Of a stretch of 34,312 bases of DNA, positions 7,815 through 17,741 are shown one piece after another. The notes below the pieces were generated by a model that saw nothing but the letters and a program-made list of their open reading frames with translations, was not told the DNA's origin and ran no database searches. Position numbers and translations under genes: made by a program. Position 1 is the first letter of the stretch, and each line of letters opens with the position of its first letter. Source of the DNA: Candidatus Omnitrophota bacterium (GTDB taxonomy: Bacteria > Omnitrophota > Omnitrophia > Omnitrophales > JACROU01); assembly GCA_029261035.1 (NCBI GenBank), contig JAJDCD010000008.1, positions 1-34,312 on the forward strand, in the 5' to 3' direction.

Positions 7815-10361
7815 TTAAATGGGTTCTTTTTCATACTCATCTTCAACATCTTCATCCTCTTCTTCGTACTCTGTTTCCGTTTCTGTTTCTACTACCTCAT
7901 CTTCAACAACCTCATCCTCTTCAAGATAACTTTCTCTTGAGACAAGAATTTCTCTAGGTTTACTCCCTTGATGAGACCCAAGAACACCCTCATCTTCCAT
8001 CATATCAATCATTCTAGAGGCTCTGCTATATCCTAACCTTAGCTTTCTCTGTAACATAGAAGCTGAACCTTGACCTGTTTCCAATACAATTCGAATAGCT
8101 TCATCATATAACTCATCTTTCTCCATCTTCTGAGATGATTGCTTTTGTTCTCCAACCTTTATCAAGCTTTCAACATAATCTGGATCCGCTTGATCAGATA
8201 AAAATTCTACAACATTATTAATTTCATTATCTTTAATATAAGCAGCTTGAGCTCGAATAGGTTTAGCCTGTCCAGGCTCCAAAAACAACATGTCTCCTTT
8301 ACCTAGTAAGGTATCAGCACCATTCGTATCCAAAACGGTTCTAGAATCTACCTTAGAGGCAACTTTAAAAGATAGCCTAGCAGGAAAATTTGCTTTAATA
8401 ACACCTGTAATAACATCCACCGATGGGCGTTGTGTTGCTAGAATAATATGAATACCAACAGCTCTTGATAACTGGGCCAATCTTGTAATAGCGCCCTCAA
8501 CCTTATCTTGAGCCACCATCATTAAATCCGCTAATTCATCTATAATAACAACGATATAAGGAAGTTTTGCTGGTATTTTCGCATCACCTTTATCCATATC
8601 CTCAGGCCGGTCATTAAAAGCTACAATATTACGAACACCCACCTTTGCTAATAATTTATATCTAGATTCCATTTCGCCAACAACCCAATTCAATGTATTA
8701 GCTGCTTTTCTAACATCTGTTACAACAGGAGAAATCATATGAGGAATTTTGTTATAACATGCCAATTCAACCATCTTAGGGTCAACCATAACAAATTTCA
8801 AATCATCCGGAGAAAGAGAATAAGTTAACCCTAAAATAATTGCATTCACACAAACGGTCTTTCCAGCTCCTGTAGTACCTGCAATTAACATATGAGGCAT
8901 TTCTGCTAGGTCAGCAATTAAGGGCTTCCCACTCGAATCCTTGCCTAAAACGAGAGGCAAACGTTGTTTCCTATTTTTATATTGAGGAGTCTCCAATAAC
9001 TCTCTCATGTAAACCATGTTTTTTGTTGAATTAGGAATCTCAATTCCAACAGCTGATTTCCCAGGAATAGGGGCAATAAAACGCAAACTTGTCGCCTTTA
9101 ACGCTAGAGCTAAATCATGCTCTAAATTTAAGATACTACTTACTTTCACACCTGGTGCTGGAAGTATTTCGTATCGAGTAATTACAGGTCCCTGCTCAAC
9201 CTCAACAACTTTGACATCAATTCCAAAATCCCTCAAAGTATTTTCAAGAATTCTTGAGTTACCTTCCAGATCTTCATCAACTTTTTCTTCAACTTGAACT
9301 GGAACATCTAACATATTTAAACTTGGGAAAGTATAATCATTATGCAGATCATCTTTACTAACAGAAATGGAAACCCCTTCCTCATGAATAGCTGCAGAAG
9401 CCCCATCCGACTGTTTTGAACTCCCTTTTCTTTCAGAGAACTTCTTCTCCCTAGCTTCTACCTTAGCAGCAGAACCAGCTTCCATTTTCATCAGCTCTTC
9501 AGCTTCTTTTTCGATTTTCTTTTCATCTTTTTTGTTGAATAGCTTACTAACTAACGAACTTTTTGATTCTTTCTTAGAATCAACTTGAGCCGAGCTTTGC
9601 TGGTTCATCTGCTTAACAGGATCATATTTAGTAACTTTTAAAGCTACATTTTTAAAACTAAAAGGTTTCTTATCTTTTTTTTCTAAATCCTCAACATTTT
9701 TATTTAATGATCTGTTCAATATGATTTTCTTATCTTTTATATCAATTTTCTTATTTTTTTTATGGGACCTTGAGGCAATGCTTTCTATTTCCCCCTCTTC
9801 TTTTCTCGATTTGATTTCTTCAAACTTATTCTTAATTATCTCGATTATTTTTTGAGCTAATAGTTTAAATAAGGGGTAGAGCAAAAATTCTGTTGCCAAT
9901 AAAAAGGAAAGAAAAAGACAAGAAACGGATAAGATCAATCCGCCTAATTGCCCAAAATAATTATAAAGAAAATCAGCAACCAAATAACCCAATAACCCTC
10001 CAGTGCTAACTTTAGACTCATCCGGTGACAATAACGTTACAATTGCTGTTGAAGAAATAATAAAAAATGCTAACCCAATAAGCTTAAAGGTTTTTCTGCT
10101 AGGAATTTGCTGTAAAAACAGACAAAATGAGAGAAAGAAAAAAGAAACGGGAACAAAGTAAGAGGAAATTCCGAATGTCAAAATAAGGTAATGTGAGATA
10201 TAAGCACCCGCAAGACCTGTAGGATTAAAAATAGTAATTTGATCTTGAGAGCTAAAAAAAGGATGGTCTTCAGGGTGGTTGAAAATAATACTGGCAAACA
10301 AAAAAGCTCCAACGAATAATAAAATAACTCCTAGGATTTCATTGATTCTTTCTTTTTTCAT
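7815..10361 (-). CDS. ftsK: DNA translocase FtsK/SpoIIIE
   Basis: An 848-aa FtsK. Residues 1-170 hold four to five membrane segments that anchor it at the septum, and about 170-345 is a charged linker. The alpha/beta motor follows, with Walker A GTTGAGKT at 495-502 and Walker B VVIIDELAD at 604-612, then ATQRPSVDVITG. The winged-helix gamma domain (about 749-806), which reads KOPS-type DNA signals, ends the conserved part. It pumps chromosome DNA through the division septum and activates XerCD at dif in homologues. After the gamma domain there is an unusual acidic tail (about 813-848, mostly E, D, V and T). ATG has GGAG 8 nt upstream, inside the dut end. Confidence 0.96.
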   Translation of the reverse strand: MKKERINEILGVILLFVGAFLFASIIFNHPEDHPFFSSQDQITIFNPTGLAGAYISHYLILTFGISSYFVPVSFFFLSFCLFLQQIPSRKTFKLIGLAFFIISSTAIVTLLSPDESKVSTGGLLGYLVADFLYNYFGQLGGLILSVSCLFLSFLLATEFLLYPLFKLLAQKIIEIIKNKFEEIKSRKEEGEIESIASRSHKKNKKIDIKDKKIILNRSLNKNVEDLEKKDKKPFSFKNVALKVTKYDPVKQMNQQSSAQVDSKKESKSSLVSKLFNKKDEKKIEKEAEELMKMEAGSAAKVEAREKKFSERKGSSKQSDGASAAIHEEGVSISVSKDDLHNDYTFPSLNMLDVPVQVEEKVDEDLEGNSRILENTLRDFGIDVKVVEVEQGPVITRYEILPAPGVKVSSILNLEHDLALALKATSLRFIAPIPGKSAVGIEIPNSTKNMVYMRELLETPQYKNRKQRLPLVLGKDSSGKPLIADLAEMPHMLIAGTTGAGKTVCVNAIILGLTYSLSPDDLKFVMVDPKMVELACYNKIPHMISPVVTDVRKAANTLNWVVGEMESRYKLLAKVGVRNIVAFNDRPEDMDKGDAKIPAKLPYIVVIIDELADLMMVAQDKVEGAITRLAQLSRAVGIHIILATQRPSVDVITGVIKANFPARLSFKVASKVDSRTVLDTNGADTLLGKGDMLFLEPGQAKPIRAQAAYIKDNEINNVVEFLSDQADPDYVESLIKVGEQKQSSQKMEKDELYDEAIRIVLETGQGSASMLQRKLRLGYSRASRMIDMMEDEGVLGSHQGSKPREILVSRESYLEEDEVVEDEVVETETETEYEEEDEDVEDEYEKEPI

Positions 10362-10364
10362 CCC

Positions 10365-10820
10365 TTAGACTCCAGTATGTCCGAAACCACCACTTCCACG
10401 CATTGTCGTGTCTAACTCTTGCTCAATAACAAGTGTTGCTTGCTTCACTTCCTGAATAACCATTTGAGCAATTCTCATCCCTCTTTCAACAAGAAATGAT
10501 TCTGAGCTTAAGTTAATCAATATTATTTGTATTTCGCCACGATAATCAGCGTCGATAGTTCCAGGAGTATTCAAACAAGTAATTCCAGACTTAATCGCCA
10601 AACCACTTCTAGGTCTTATTTGAGCTTCATAGCCAATAGGGATGCTCATACATAATCCCGTCGGAACCAGAACTCTTTCTCCAGGCAAAAGCTCAACAGG
10701 TTGATCCTGAGGGCATGCTGCCCTCAGATCCATACCACTAGCACCTTCACTCATATACTGAGGAGATTCCAACCCTTCCGCATGCGAAAGAGTTTTCAAT
10801 TTAATAATTGGTTCTTTCAT
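10365..10820 (-). CDS. dut: dUTP diphosphatase
   Basis: A 151-aa trimeric-type dUTPase. It hydrolyses dUTP to dUMP and PPi, keeping uracil out of DNA and feeding dTMP synthesis. All five motifs are present in order: [24 protein letters not shown] with the catalytic Asp, [10 protein letters not shown], and the C-terminal [10 protein letters not shown] that closes over the active site. A TTG-started extension to 10862 would run back through the pnp end; the ATG at 10820 (MKEPIIKL) gives the standard length and begins 1 nt after the pnp stop. It lies 3 nt before ftsK, so pnp-dut-ftsK read as one unit. Confidence 0.95.
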   Translation of the reverse strand: MKEPIIKLKTLSHAEGLESPQYMSEGASGMDLRAACPQDQPVELLPGERVLVPTGLCMSIPIGYEAQIRPRSGLAIKSGITCLNTPGTIDADYRGEIQIILINLSSESFLVERGMRIAQMVIQEVKQATLVIEQELDTTMRGSGGFGHTGV

Positions 10821-10821
10821 A

Positions 10822-12939
10822 CTATTCTTCAGAGGCTGAAGTATCTGCAGGTTCCTCAGCAACTTGTTTTGCGCTCAGGTTAATCTTACCTCTTTGATCA
10901 ATGCCAATAACTTTAACCTGTATTAAATCACCTTCCTTAACAATATCTCCAACATTCTTAACATACTCATTGGATAACTCAGAAACGTGACACAACCCAT
11001 CTGTACCAGGGATGATTTCACAGAAAGCACCAAAGTCCATGATTTTTCTCACTTTTCCTTGGTAAATCTTTCCAATTTCAGGCTCTTCAACCATCGCTTT
11101 AATCTTGCCGACCGCTAACTCTAAAGAAGCTGCATCAGCAGAAGCAATGTTAACTTTACCTGTATCATCAATATCAATCTTAGCACCGGTTTCTTCAACC
11201 AGCTTTTTAATATTTTTTCCACCAGGACCAATAATATCTTTAATCTTATCTTGCTTTACCATAATAGAAACAATTCGAGGAGCAAAGCTAGAAAGATCTT
11301 TTCTTGGTTCCGCTATAGTCCCTTCCATAATATCCAGGATTTTAAAACGAGCTACATGAGCTTGCTCCAAAGCCTTTTTCATTATCTCAGGAGTAATTCC
11401 TTTAATTTTAATATCCATTTGAAGCGCATTGATACCATCACGAGAACCAGCAACTTTAAAATCCATGTCCCCCAAATGATCCTCAACACCTTGAATATCT
11501 GTCAAAACTTCCCAATCTTCACCTTGTTTCACAAGTCCCATTGCAATACCAGCGATAGGCGCCTTGATAGGAACCCCGGCATCCATAAGAGCCAAAGAGG
11601 TACCGCAAACAGTCGCCATAGAACTAGAACCGTTTGATTCTAAAATTTCAGAAACAGCTCGAATAGTATATGGGAAATCCTCATGCGCAGGAAGAGTAGG
11701 TTTAATAGAACGCTCCGCTAGTGCTCCATGTCCAATTTCTCTTCGTCCTGGACCTCTATTTGGACCAATCTCACCAACACTAAAGGATGGGAAATTGTAA
11801 TGCAGTAAGAAACGCTTGTTGTACGTTCCTTCTAATGAGTCAATCATCTGCTCATCATGCTTTGTTCCGAGAGTAACGACACATAGACCCTGCGTTTGCC
11901 CTCTAGTAAACAACCCGCTACCATGAGTTCGAGGAAGTATTCCCGTTTCACAAGTTATAGGTCTAATATCTTCAAAACCTCTTCCATCAGGTCTTTTTTT
12001 ATTCTTTAAAATCATTTCACGAACTTCTTTTTTCTCTAAATCATGAAAGAGATGTTTGATATTAGACTCTTTAAAATCGTCTGCTTTAGTATCAAACTTT
12101 GAAAGAACTTCGTCGTAAAGATCATTAATCGCGTCTTGCCTTTCCAACTTGTCATGAATGTCGTTGAACTTAACGAACTTCCCTTTACATGTTTCTTCTA
12201 CGCTCTTAACAACATCTTCAGGAATTTGCAGGCCTTTTACTTCCCACTTCTTTTTCCCGCATTGTTTTACAAGTTCTAATTGAATTTTTATCAAATCCTG
12301 AATCGCTTTATGCCCAAACTCAATCCCTTCCAGCATTTTCTCTTCAGATAATTCAACAGAACCAGACTCAACCATAACAATATTTCCTGCTGTAGCTGCT
12401 AGAATTAAATCTAAAGTCGTTTCTTCCATCTGAGCTAGCGTTGGATTAAGAACAAATTCTCCACCAACGTAACCTACTCGACAAGCACCAATAGGTTCAG
12501 AAAATGGAATCTCTGAAATTGCAATAGCTGCAGAAGCCCCTAACATAGCTAAAACATCGGATTGGTTTTCATGGTCAACGCTTAATACTGTCGCTGAAAC
12601 TTGAGTGTCATTAAAATAATCATCTGGAAATAACGGACGCAAGGGTCTGTCAATCAAACGTGAGGTTAAAGTTTCTTTATCTGTAGGACGAGCTTCTCTT
12701 TTGAAAAATCCACCTGGGATTTTCCCAGCAGCATATGTTTTCTCTCTGTAATCACAAAGAAGTGGAAAGAAATCTTTCCCAACTTTAGGATCACGAGATC
12801 CTACTGCAGTAACCAAAACTGTGTTTCCGCCGTAGTGAACTAATACAGCTCCATTTGCTTGCTTTGCTAATTTTCCTGTTTCAATTGTTAATGTTTCGTT
12901 CCCAAAGGGAATTGATACCTTAAAAGTTTCGCTTTTCAT
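10822..12939 (-). CDS. pnp: Polyribonucleotide nucleotidyltransferase (PNPase)
   Basis: A 705-aa PNPase, standard length, doing phosphorolytic 3'-5' RNA decay in the cytoplasm. There are two RNase PH domains (about 10-150 and 315-545) with an all-helical linker between. The second carries the phosphate-binding [10 protein letters not shown] (437-446) and metal aspartates D491 and D493 in GDMDFK. A KH domain (about 555-615, [12 protein letters not shown]) and an S1 domain (622-691) follow for RNA binding. ATG has AGAGGA 6 nt upstream. The gene lies behind rpsO with a terminator and a leader hairpin between them, the same plan as the E. coli rpsO-pnp locus. Confidence 0.97.
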   Translation of the reverse strand: MKSETFKVSIPFGNETLTIETGKLAKQANGAVLVHYGGNTVLVTAVGSRDPKVGKDFFPLLCDYREKTYAAGKIPGGFFKREARPTDKETLTSRLIDRPLRPLFPDDYFNDTQVSATVLSVDHENQSDVLAMLGASAAIAISEIPFSEPIGACRVGYVGGEFVLNPTLAQMEETTLDLILAATAGNIVMVESGSVELSEEKMLEGIEFGHKAIQDLIKIQLELVKQCGKKKWEVKGLQIPEDVVKSVEETCKGKFVKFNDIHDKLERQDAINDLYDEVLSKFDTKADDFKESNIKHLFHDLEKKEVREMILKNKKRPDGRGFEDIRPITCETGILPRTHGSGLFTRGQTQGLCVVTLGTKHDEQMIDSLEGTYNKRFLLHYNFPSFSVGEIGPNRGPGRREIGHGALAERSIKPTLPAHEDFPYTIRAVSEILESNGSSSMATVCGTSLALMDAGVPIKAPIAGIAMGLVKQGEDWEVLTDIQGVEDHLGDMDFKVAGSRDGINALQMDIKIKGITPEIMKKALEQAHVARFKILDIMEGTIAEPRKDLSSFAPRIVSIMVKQDKIKDIIGPGGKNIKKLVEETGAKIDIDDTGKVNIASADAASLELAVGKIKAMVEEPEIGKIYQGKVRKIMDFGAFCEIIPGTDGLCHVSELSNEYVKNVGDIVKEGDLIQVKVIGIDQRGKINLSAKQVAEEPADTSASEE

Positions 12940-12958
12940 TATTTTCCTCTTCCTTTAG

Positions 12959-12985
12959 CTACAAATAAGCCTTTGCTTACCGTAG
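12959..12985 (-). promoter_or_regulatory. Stem-loop in the pnp leader
   Basis: Plus-strand 12966-12970 (TAAGC) pairs with 12975-12979 (GCTTA) around a 4-nt loop. Outside a small internal loop, 12959-12962 (CTAC) pairs with 12982-12985 (GTAG). It sits about 20-45 nt ahead of the pnp start. In E. coli a hairpin at this place is the RNase III and PNPase autoregulation site; the same role here is inferred by position only. Confidence 0.4.
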
Positions 12986-12990
12986 ATCTA

Positions 12991-13026
12991 TAAATTAAAG
13001 GGGCACAGAATAATTACCGTGCCCCT
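12991..13026 (-). terminator. Intrinsic terminator after rpsO
   Basis: A perfect 8-bp stem: plus-strand 12999-13006 (AGGGGCAC) with 13019-13026 (GTGCCCCT), 12-nt loop. On the minus strand it is followed by TTAATTTA, a modest U tract, so termination may be partial and let some transcripts run into pnp. It lies 26 nt beyond the rpsO stop. Confidence 0.75.
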
Positions 13027-13052
13027 GTCAAACTCTTACTCAAACAGCTGAA

Positions 13053-13322
13053 TTACTTTCTTAAGTTCAGCTTTTTAATAACTTCTTCGTACTTTTCTAA
13101 TTGATTGTTTTTGAGGTATTTCAGAAGTTTTTTTCTTTTAGTCACCATCTTGATCAGACCATACCTAGAGTGATGATCTTTAACGTGCGCCTTAAAATGG
13201 TCTGTCAGTTCATTAATACGCTTTGTAAGCAAAGCAATCTGAACCTCAGAGGATCCTGTATCTGAATTTGATTTTTGAAAATCTTTAATTACTTGTTCTT
13301 TCTTATCTCTAGTCATCACCAT
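13053..13322 (-). CDS. rpsO: 30S ribosomal protein S15
   Basis: An 89-aa S15 from the ATG at 13322, the normal length. It binds the central domain of 16S rRNA early in 30S assembly. Signatures are DTGSSEVQIALLTKRI, LTDHFKAHVKDHHSR and the RKKLLKYL helix. A TTG-started frame reaches 13385, but those extra residues have no S15 counterpart. A second in-frame ATG (13316) would give 87 aa. The best Shine-Dalgarno sequence (AAAGGAG, 13336-13342) is 13 nt from the chosen ATG, longer than usual, and lies in a possible hairpin. Confidence 0.95.
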   Translation of the reverse strand: MVMTRDKKEQVIKDFQKSNSDTGSSEVQIALLTKRINELTDHFKAHVKDHHSRYGLIKMVTKRKKLLKYLKNNQLEKYEEVIKKLNLRK

Positions 13323-13329
13323 ATTAAAT

Positions 13330-13349
13330 CCAAAGCTCCTTTTAATTGG
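13330..13349 (-). promoter_or_regulatory. Possible hairpin sequestering the rpsO ribosome-binding site
   Basis: On the minus strand this 20-nt segment begins CCAA and ends TTGG, and inside it AAAG-GAG-CTTT can pair. Both folds place the GGAG Shine-Dalgarno core (13336-13339) in a loop or stem. S15 represses its own translation through leader structures in several bacteria, though those structures are not conserved. The stem is short, so support is limited. Confidence 0.3.
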
Positions 13350-13392
13350 TCTATCTAAGTAAATACTCTTAAACTGGTAGTACAAACGAAGT

Positions 13393-13398
13393 ATTATA
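13393..13398 (-). promoter_or_regulatory. Candidate -10 box of an rpsO promoter
   Basis: A perfect TATAAT on the minus strand in the 180-nt gap between ribF and rpsO. It would give a leader of about 65 nt. The hexamer at the correct -35 distance is poor, and a nearby TTGACC is only 10 bp away, so the call rests on the -10 box and context. The rest of the gap (13399-13502) is AT-rich, with T-rich runs just after ribF but no clear hairpin. Confidence 0.3.
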
Positions 13399-13502
13399 CC
13401 TGTTTATAGGTCAAAAGAAAGACTTATTTCCACCTATGTAAGCTTGTTTATCTCTTTATTTTTCAAGGGTTTAGAGAAAATAAAAATAAAAATTCAGAGA
13501 TC

Positions 13503-14498
13503 CTAAGAGCAATGTATATATTTATCGACGGAAATCACGTCTTTTTTAATCTGTTTTTGTAATAAATCAACAGACCCAAATTTCTTCTCATTACGGATTT
13601 TCTTAACAAAAGTGACCTCAATGGTCCTTCCGTATAAGCTTCCTTTAAAATTGAGAATATGCAGCTCTGGAATTATCTTCTTTTTCTTATCCACCGTTGG
13701 TCTAAAACCAATGTTTAAAAGCCCCCATAACTGCTCTTTGATTATTTTGTCTTTAAGTAGGAGCTTAGCTGTATTTGCCGTTTTTTTCAAACCCATATCC
13801 AAAATATCTAGTCTTACTAAATAAACCCCTCTCGGAGGGAGAGCTTCGCTGTGTGGATTTAAGTTTGCTGTTGGGAACCCTAGCTTCTTTCCCAATCCAC
13901 GACCTTTAACAACCTCACCGAGAATTGAATAAGACCTTCCTAATAAACGACTCGCTTTTGATAAATGTCCTTTTTGAATAAAATCTCGGACAATAGAACT
14001 GCTCATGGTTTCATTACGATATTTTTTGTGCTCTGCTTGAAAAAAACGGAACTGGTACTTCTTAGCTAAATCTTTCATTAATTCGGATGTGCCCTTGCGG
14101 TTTTTCCCAAAACGAGAATCATACCCCAACACAACTTCATCCACATTTAACTGTTCCACTAAAACTTTTTTAACAAAATCCTCAGGCGAATACACACTAA
14201 ATTTGTTCGTAAAATCAACAAGAAAACAACCCTCGATTCCAAAATCACTCAACAAATGAAGCCTATGTTGTGTTGAAGTGATAAAACAAGGAGCTTTTTT
14301 CTTTTTCAATATACTTAAAGGGTGATTTTCGAAAGTAAAAACTACGGGAATCCCCTTGCGAATTCGCGCTCTTTTTTTAACTAAACTAAGCACATGCTGA
14401 TGTCCTAAATGCAATCCGTCAAAAGTCCCTAAAGTTAATATTAGAGGAGCTTTCTTTTTGATTTTTTTATACCCTTTTAGGTTTTTAACTACCCACAT
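13503..14498 (-). CDS. ribF: Bifunctional riboflavin kinase / FMN adenylyltransferase
   Basis: A 331-aa RibF. The N-terminal nucleotidyltransferase domain carries TLGTFDGLHLGHQ (about 22-34), the HxGH-like motif that makes FAD from FMN. The C-terminal flavokinase domain (about 190-331) has GRGLGKKLGFPTANL (199-213), NIGFRPT (262-268) and a catalytic Glu, probably E278 in PELHILNF. A lysine-rich loop (about 235-258) lengthens the kinase domain relative to many homologues. Its ATG overlaps the truB end by 14 nt, fitting the conserved truB-ribF pair. Confidence 0.94.
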   Translation of the reverse strand: MWVVKNLKGYKKIKKKAPLILTLGTFDGLHLGHQHVLSLVKKRARIRKGIPVVFTFENHPLSILKKKKAPCFITSTQHRLHLLSDFGIEGCFLVDFTNKFSVYSPEDFVKKVLVEQLNVDEVVLGYDSRFGKNRKGTSELMKDLAKKYQFRFFQAEHKKYRNETMSSSIVRDFIQKGHLSKASRLLGRSYSILGEVVKGRGLGKKLGFPTANLNPHSEALPPRGVYLVRLDILDMGLKKTANTAKLLLKDKIIKEQLWGLLNIGFRPTVDKKKKIIPELHILNFKGSLYGRTIEVTFVKKIRNEKKFGSVDLLQKQIKKDVISVDKYIHCS

Positions 14499-15207
14499 AA
14501 GAGTCTTCCATTGTTGCTTGAATTAAATAGTTATCTAATTCTATATTTATATTTTTCGCTTTAACATGTTGTATAGGTAAGGATTTTTCTACAGAATACG
14601 CTCCTGATGAAATACGTCTTAAAACATTTAGTGAAGCTCCCACATTCAAGGCTTTTCCAATATCTTCGGCTAAAACACGAATATAAGTCCCTTTAGACAC
14701 CTTCGCTCTAAATTGAACGAAAGGAAGATCAACTTTCAAGATTTCCATAGATAAAATTGAAATTTTTCTACTGTCCCGATCAACCTCTTTTCCCTTTCTG
14801 GCCAAACGATATAGCGGAGTCCCATTAACTTTGATTGCTGAAGTCATTGGGGGCTTTTGCCACTGCTCCCCAATAAAAGATTTCATCTTATTTACAATCT
14901 CTTCTTCTGAGAGATGCTCGACGCAATTTTCAGCTAAGACATCCCCATCAGGGTCTCCCGTTGAGGTTGTTAATCCTAGATGTATCGTTCCTTCATACTC
15001 TTTTTCATCACATAAGCTTTGTGAGGAAATTTTCGTAGCTTTATTTATAAACAAAACCATAAGTCCTGAAGCAAACGGATCCAAAGTCCCTCCGTGTCCA
15101 ACCTTTTTAAATCGGAAACGTCCCTTTACTACCTGACAAATATCATTGGAAGTCCAGCCAGGTTCTTTGTCTATAAGTAAAATACCAGATTTTTCATTCG
15201 GATTCAT
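14485..15207 (-). CDS. truB: tRNA pseudouridine(55) synthase TruB
   Basis: A 240-aa TruB that isomerises U55 of the tRNA T-loop. The catalytic Asp is D43 in GHGGTLDPFASGLM. Other signatures are KEPGWTSNDI (14-23), KEYEGTIHLG and SKGTYIRVLAEDIG. The chain ends soon after the core domain, so it lacks the PUA domain found in longer homologues such as E. coli; such short forms are known. ATG has TGGAG at good spacing and begins 26 nt after rbfA. Confidence 0.95.
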   Translation of the reverse strand: MNPNEKSGILLIDKEPGWTSNDICQVVKGRFRFKKVGHGGTLDPFASGLMVLFINKATKISSQSLCDEKEYEGTIHLGLTTSTGDPDGDVLAENCVEHLSEEEIVNKMKSFIGEQWQKPPMTSAIKVNGTPLYRLARKGKEVDRDSRKISILSMEILKVDLPFVQFRAKVSKGTYIRVLAEDIGKALNVGASLNVLRRISSGAYSVEKSLPIQHVKAKNINIELDNYLIQATMEDSYVGS

Positions 15208-15233
15208 AGGAACTCCAATTCTGAAAAATTATT

Positions 15234-15605
15234 TTAGGACTGTTCTTCTGAAGATTCTGATTTTTCATCTTGAATTTTTTTGAGAATACTTTCAATATGC
15301 ATCGTATTTTCTAATGTACGATCTATCTCAAAAGATAATCTAGGGGTAACTCGGAGATTAATCCCTCTTGCTATTTCTTTTTGCAGGAAACCTTTAGAAT
15401 GATTTAGTGCAGCCTCTGAAGACTTTTGAACTTTTTCTTCTCCTAAAACACTGAAATATACTTTTGCATTTTTTAAATCCGGAGAAACAGAAACACGAGT
15501 AATGGTAACAAATCCTAAGCGGGGATCTTTGATCTTTGTGATTACGTGCTGACTAAGCGTTTGCTTAATCAGAGCTTCAATTTTTACTTTACGACTTCCC
15601 TGCAT
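15234..15605 (-). CDS. rbfA: 30S ribosome-binding factor RbfA
   Basis: A 123-aa RbfA with the single KH-like fold that helps mature the 16S rRNA 5' end of the 30S subunit. The family pattern includes RKVKIEALIKQTLSQ at the N-terminus, DPRLGFVTITRVSVSPDL in the centre, and RVTPRLSFEIDRTLE near the end. It ends in a short acidic Ser/Glu tail. A TTG four codons upstream (15617) could also start it, but the ATG at 15605 is preferred, with GAGG upstream. It starts 19 nt after infB. Confidence 0.93.
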   Translation of the reverse strand: MQGSRKVKIEALIKQTLSQHVITKIKDPRLGFVTITRVSVSPDLKNAKVYFSVLGEEKVQKSSEAALNHSKGFLQKEIARGINLRVTPRLSFEIDRTLENTMHIESILKKIQDEKSESSEEQS

Positions 15606-15624
15606 AGCTTCTATCAACCTCTGA

Positions 15625-17733
15625 TCAAACTAATTTTGTAGCGACCTTTTCAATCTTATAAGCTTCAATAATATCGTTTTCCTGAACATCCTTAAAACCC
15701 TCTACCACAATACCACAGTCATGACCTTCGGCAACATCCTTAACATCATCCTTAAATCTCTTTAAGGAACTCATCTTTCCATCGAAAGCAACAATACCTT
15801 CTCGGATTACTCGAATTCGATTATTCCTCGAAATCTTACCCTTCGTAACCATACAACCTGCAATAATTCCTAATTTAGAAGATTTGAATTTCTGCTGAAC
15901 AAGAGCTTCCCCCTGAATAGATTCTTTCAATGTGGGTTCCAATAACCCTTCCATAGCATTTGTAATATCCTGAACAGCTTCATATATAATGCTATAAAGA
16001 CGAATATCAACACCTTCCTTTTGTCTAATAGGTTCCGCTTTTTGGTCCACTTTTACATGAAAACCAATAATAATCGCATCGGAAGCTGCTGCTAACATAA
16101 CATCAGACTCATTAATTCCTCCGACACCCGCATGGATAGTTTTTAACTTAATTTTTTCAGAAAGTATCTTCTCTAAGGATTGTTGTAACGCTTCTATGGA
16201 CCCTTGCACATCTGTCTTAATAATCATTCTCAATTCTTTTATATCTCCAGATTCAATACCAGAAAATAAATCATCTAAACTGATATGCTTGGAAAACTGC
16301 GCTGATAATTCTTTTTCTCTAATTTCAAGCAAACGTTTTTCAGCAATTTTTTTAGCTGTCTTATCATCAGGAGCAACAAAAAAGGATTCGGCAGACTCTG
16401 GAACACCAGACAAACCTAAAATTTCAACTGCTCGCGATGGCCCAGCTTCTTTAACGGTCTTCCCCCTATCATTATGCATTGCTCTAATTTTTCCATAAAA
16501 CTGCCCGCAAATTACGATATCCCCTAACTTCAATGTCCCATTTTGGACAATTACAGAGGTAACAGCTCCATGACTTTTTGTTAACTTACTTTCAATAACG
16601 GTTCCCTGAGCAGAGCCCCCAGGGTTTGCTTTTAATTCTAAAATTTCAGACTCTAAAAAAAGCATTTCTAAAAGATCCGGAATTCCTTGACCCGTTTTTG
16701 CAGAGACAGGAACAAAAATTGTTTTTCCACCCCGATCTTCAGACACCAACCCATGACTCTGAAGTTGAGTCTTTACTTGTTCGAAATTCGCTGAGGGTAA
16801 GTCTATTTTATTAACTGCAACAACAATAGGAACATCAGCCGCCATAGCATGATCAATAGCCTCAACTGTTTGAGGTTTAGGGCCATCGTCGGCAGCAACA
16901 ACCAATACAACAACATCCGTTACATTAGCCCCCCTTGAACGCATAGCTGTAAAAGCTTCATGCCCCGGAGTATCCAAAAATGTTACAAACCCTTTTCCTG
17001 GTATTTGAATTTCATAAGCTCCAATATGCTGAGTAATCTTTCCAGATTCCTTAGAGGCTAAATTACTTTTCCTAAGAGCGTCTAATAGAGAAGTCTTCCC
17101 GTGATCCACATGCCCCATCAGAGTTACAACAGGTGGGCGCATAACTAAATCCTCACTTCTATCAACTTTTTTCAATTCCTTTAAAAGAAACTCTTCTTCA
17201 GAGGGTGCTTTTTCAATAATAATTTCACATTTATTAGCAACAAGCTCACATATCTTTTCATTCAATAATTGATTTACATTTGCGAAAATTCCCACATCCA
17301 TTAAAAGTTTAATAAGAGCAGCTGTTTTTAAATTTATATGAGTTGCCAACGCACCTACAGTTATTGGCATTTTTACAGTTATAACTTTTAAATCCTTCTT
17401 TTCTTCAACAACCGCTTCAGCAACAACTTCCTTACTTGGCTCAACTTCAACAGCAGCTTCCGGAATGTCTTCTGATTTCACTTTTTTCTTTAATTTTAAA
17501 GATAAAGGCTTTTTAACCTTTTTCGGTACTTCTTCAACTTTAGCTTCAGTGGACTCATTAGGCTTATCCCCTTGAGTAGAAGATCCCCCTACTAAGGATT
17601 TTCTTAAAGCAGCAACTTCCTCGTCACTTATAGCAGACATATGGTTTTTAACGTCAAAGCCTAAACTTTTCGCTAAAACAACCAAATCTTTACTTGGTTT
17701 ACCTATTTCTTTTGCAAGTTCATGTATTCTCAT
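15625..17733 (-). CDS. infB: Translation initiation factor IF-2
   Basis: A 702-aa IF-2, the GTPase that brings initiator fMet-tRNA to the 30S and promotes subunit joining. The N-terminal IF2_N subdomain (1-48) is followed by a short charged Lys/Glu/Ala/Val linker (about 50-115), a second IF2_N-like region, and the G domain. The G domain shows G1 GHVDHGKT 207-214, G3 DTPGHE 254-259, G4 NKID 308-311 and SAKTGQG for G5. Domains II to IV follow. The protein is shorter than the E. coli alpha form mainly because the linker is short. It begins 8 nt after nusA, with GAGGA upstream. Confidence 0.97.
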   Translation of the reverse strand: MRIHELAKEIGKPSKDLVVLAKSLGFDVKNHMSAISDEEVAALRKSLVGGSSTQGDKPNESTEAKVEEVPKKVKKPLSLKLKKKVKSEDIPEAAVEVEPSKEVVAEAVVEEKKDLKVITVKMPITVGALATHINLKTAALIKLLMDVGIFANVNQLLNEKICELVANKCEIIIEKAPSEEEFLLKELKKVDRSEDLVMRPPVVTLMGHVDHGKTSLLDALRKSNLASKESGKITQHIGAYEIQIPGKGFVTFLDTPGHEAFTAMRSRGANVTDVVVLVVAADDGPKPQTVEAIDHAMAADVPIVVAVNKIDLPSANFEQVKTQLQSHGLVSEDRGGKTIFVPVSAKTGQGIPDLLEMLFLESEILELKANPGGSAQGTVIESKLTKSHGAVTSVIVQNGTLKLGDIVICGQFYGKIRAMHNDRGKTVKEAGPSRAVEILGLSGVPESAESFFVAPDDKTAKKIAEKRLLEIREKELSAQFSKHISLDDLFSGIESGDIKELRMIIKTDVQGSIEALQQSLEKILSEKIKLKTIHAGVGGINESDVMLAAASDAIIIGFHVKVDQKAEPIRQKEGVDIRLYSIIYEAVQDITNAMEGLLEPTLKESIQGEALVQQKFKSSKLGIIAGCMVTKGKISRNNRIRVIREGIVAFDGKMSSLKRFKDDVKDVAEGHDCGIVVEGFKDVQENDIIEAYKIEKVATKLV

Positions 17734-17741
17734 AAAAAGCT

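Noticed and set aside
10821-10862. TTG-started extension of dUTPase into pnp
   Set aside because: It overlaps the pnp coding end in another frame and adds residues not seen in dUTPases; the ATG at 10820 gives normal length.
13323-13385. N-terminal extension of S15 from a TTG
   Set aside because: The added 21 residues match nothing in S15, and the ATG at 13322 gives the standard 89-aa protein.
13393-13414. TTGACC and TATAAT together ahead of rpsO as a full promoter
   Set aside because: They are only 10 bp apart, too close for sigma-70; only the TATAAT was kept as a low-confidence -10 box.
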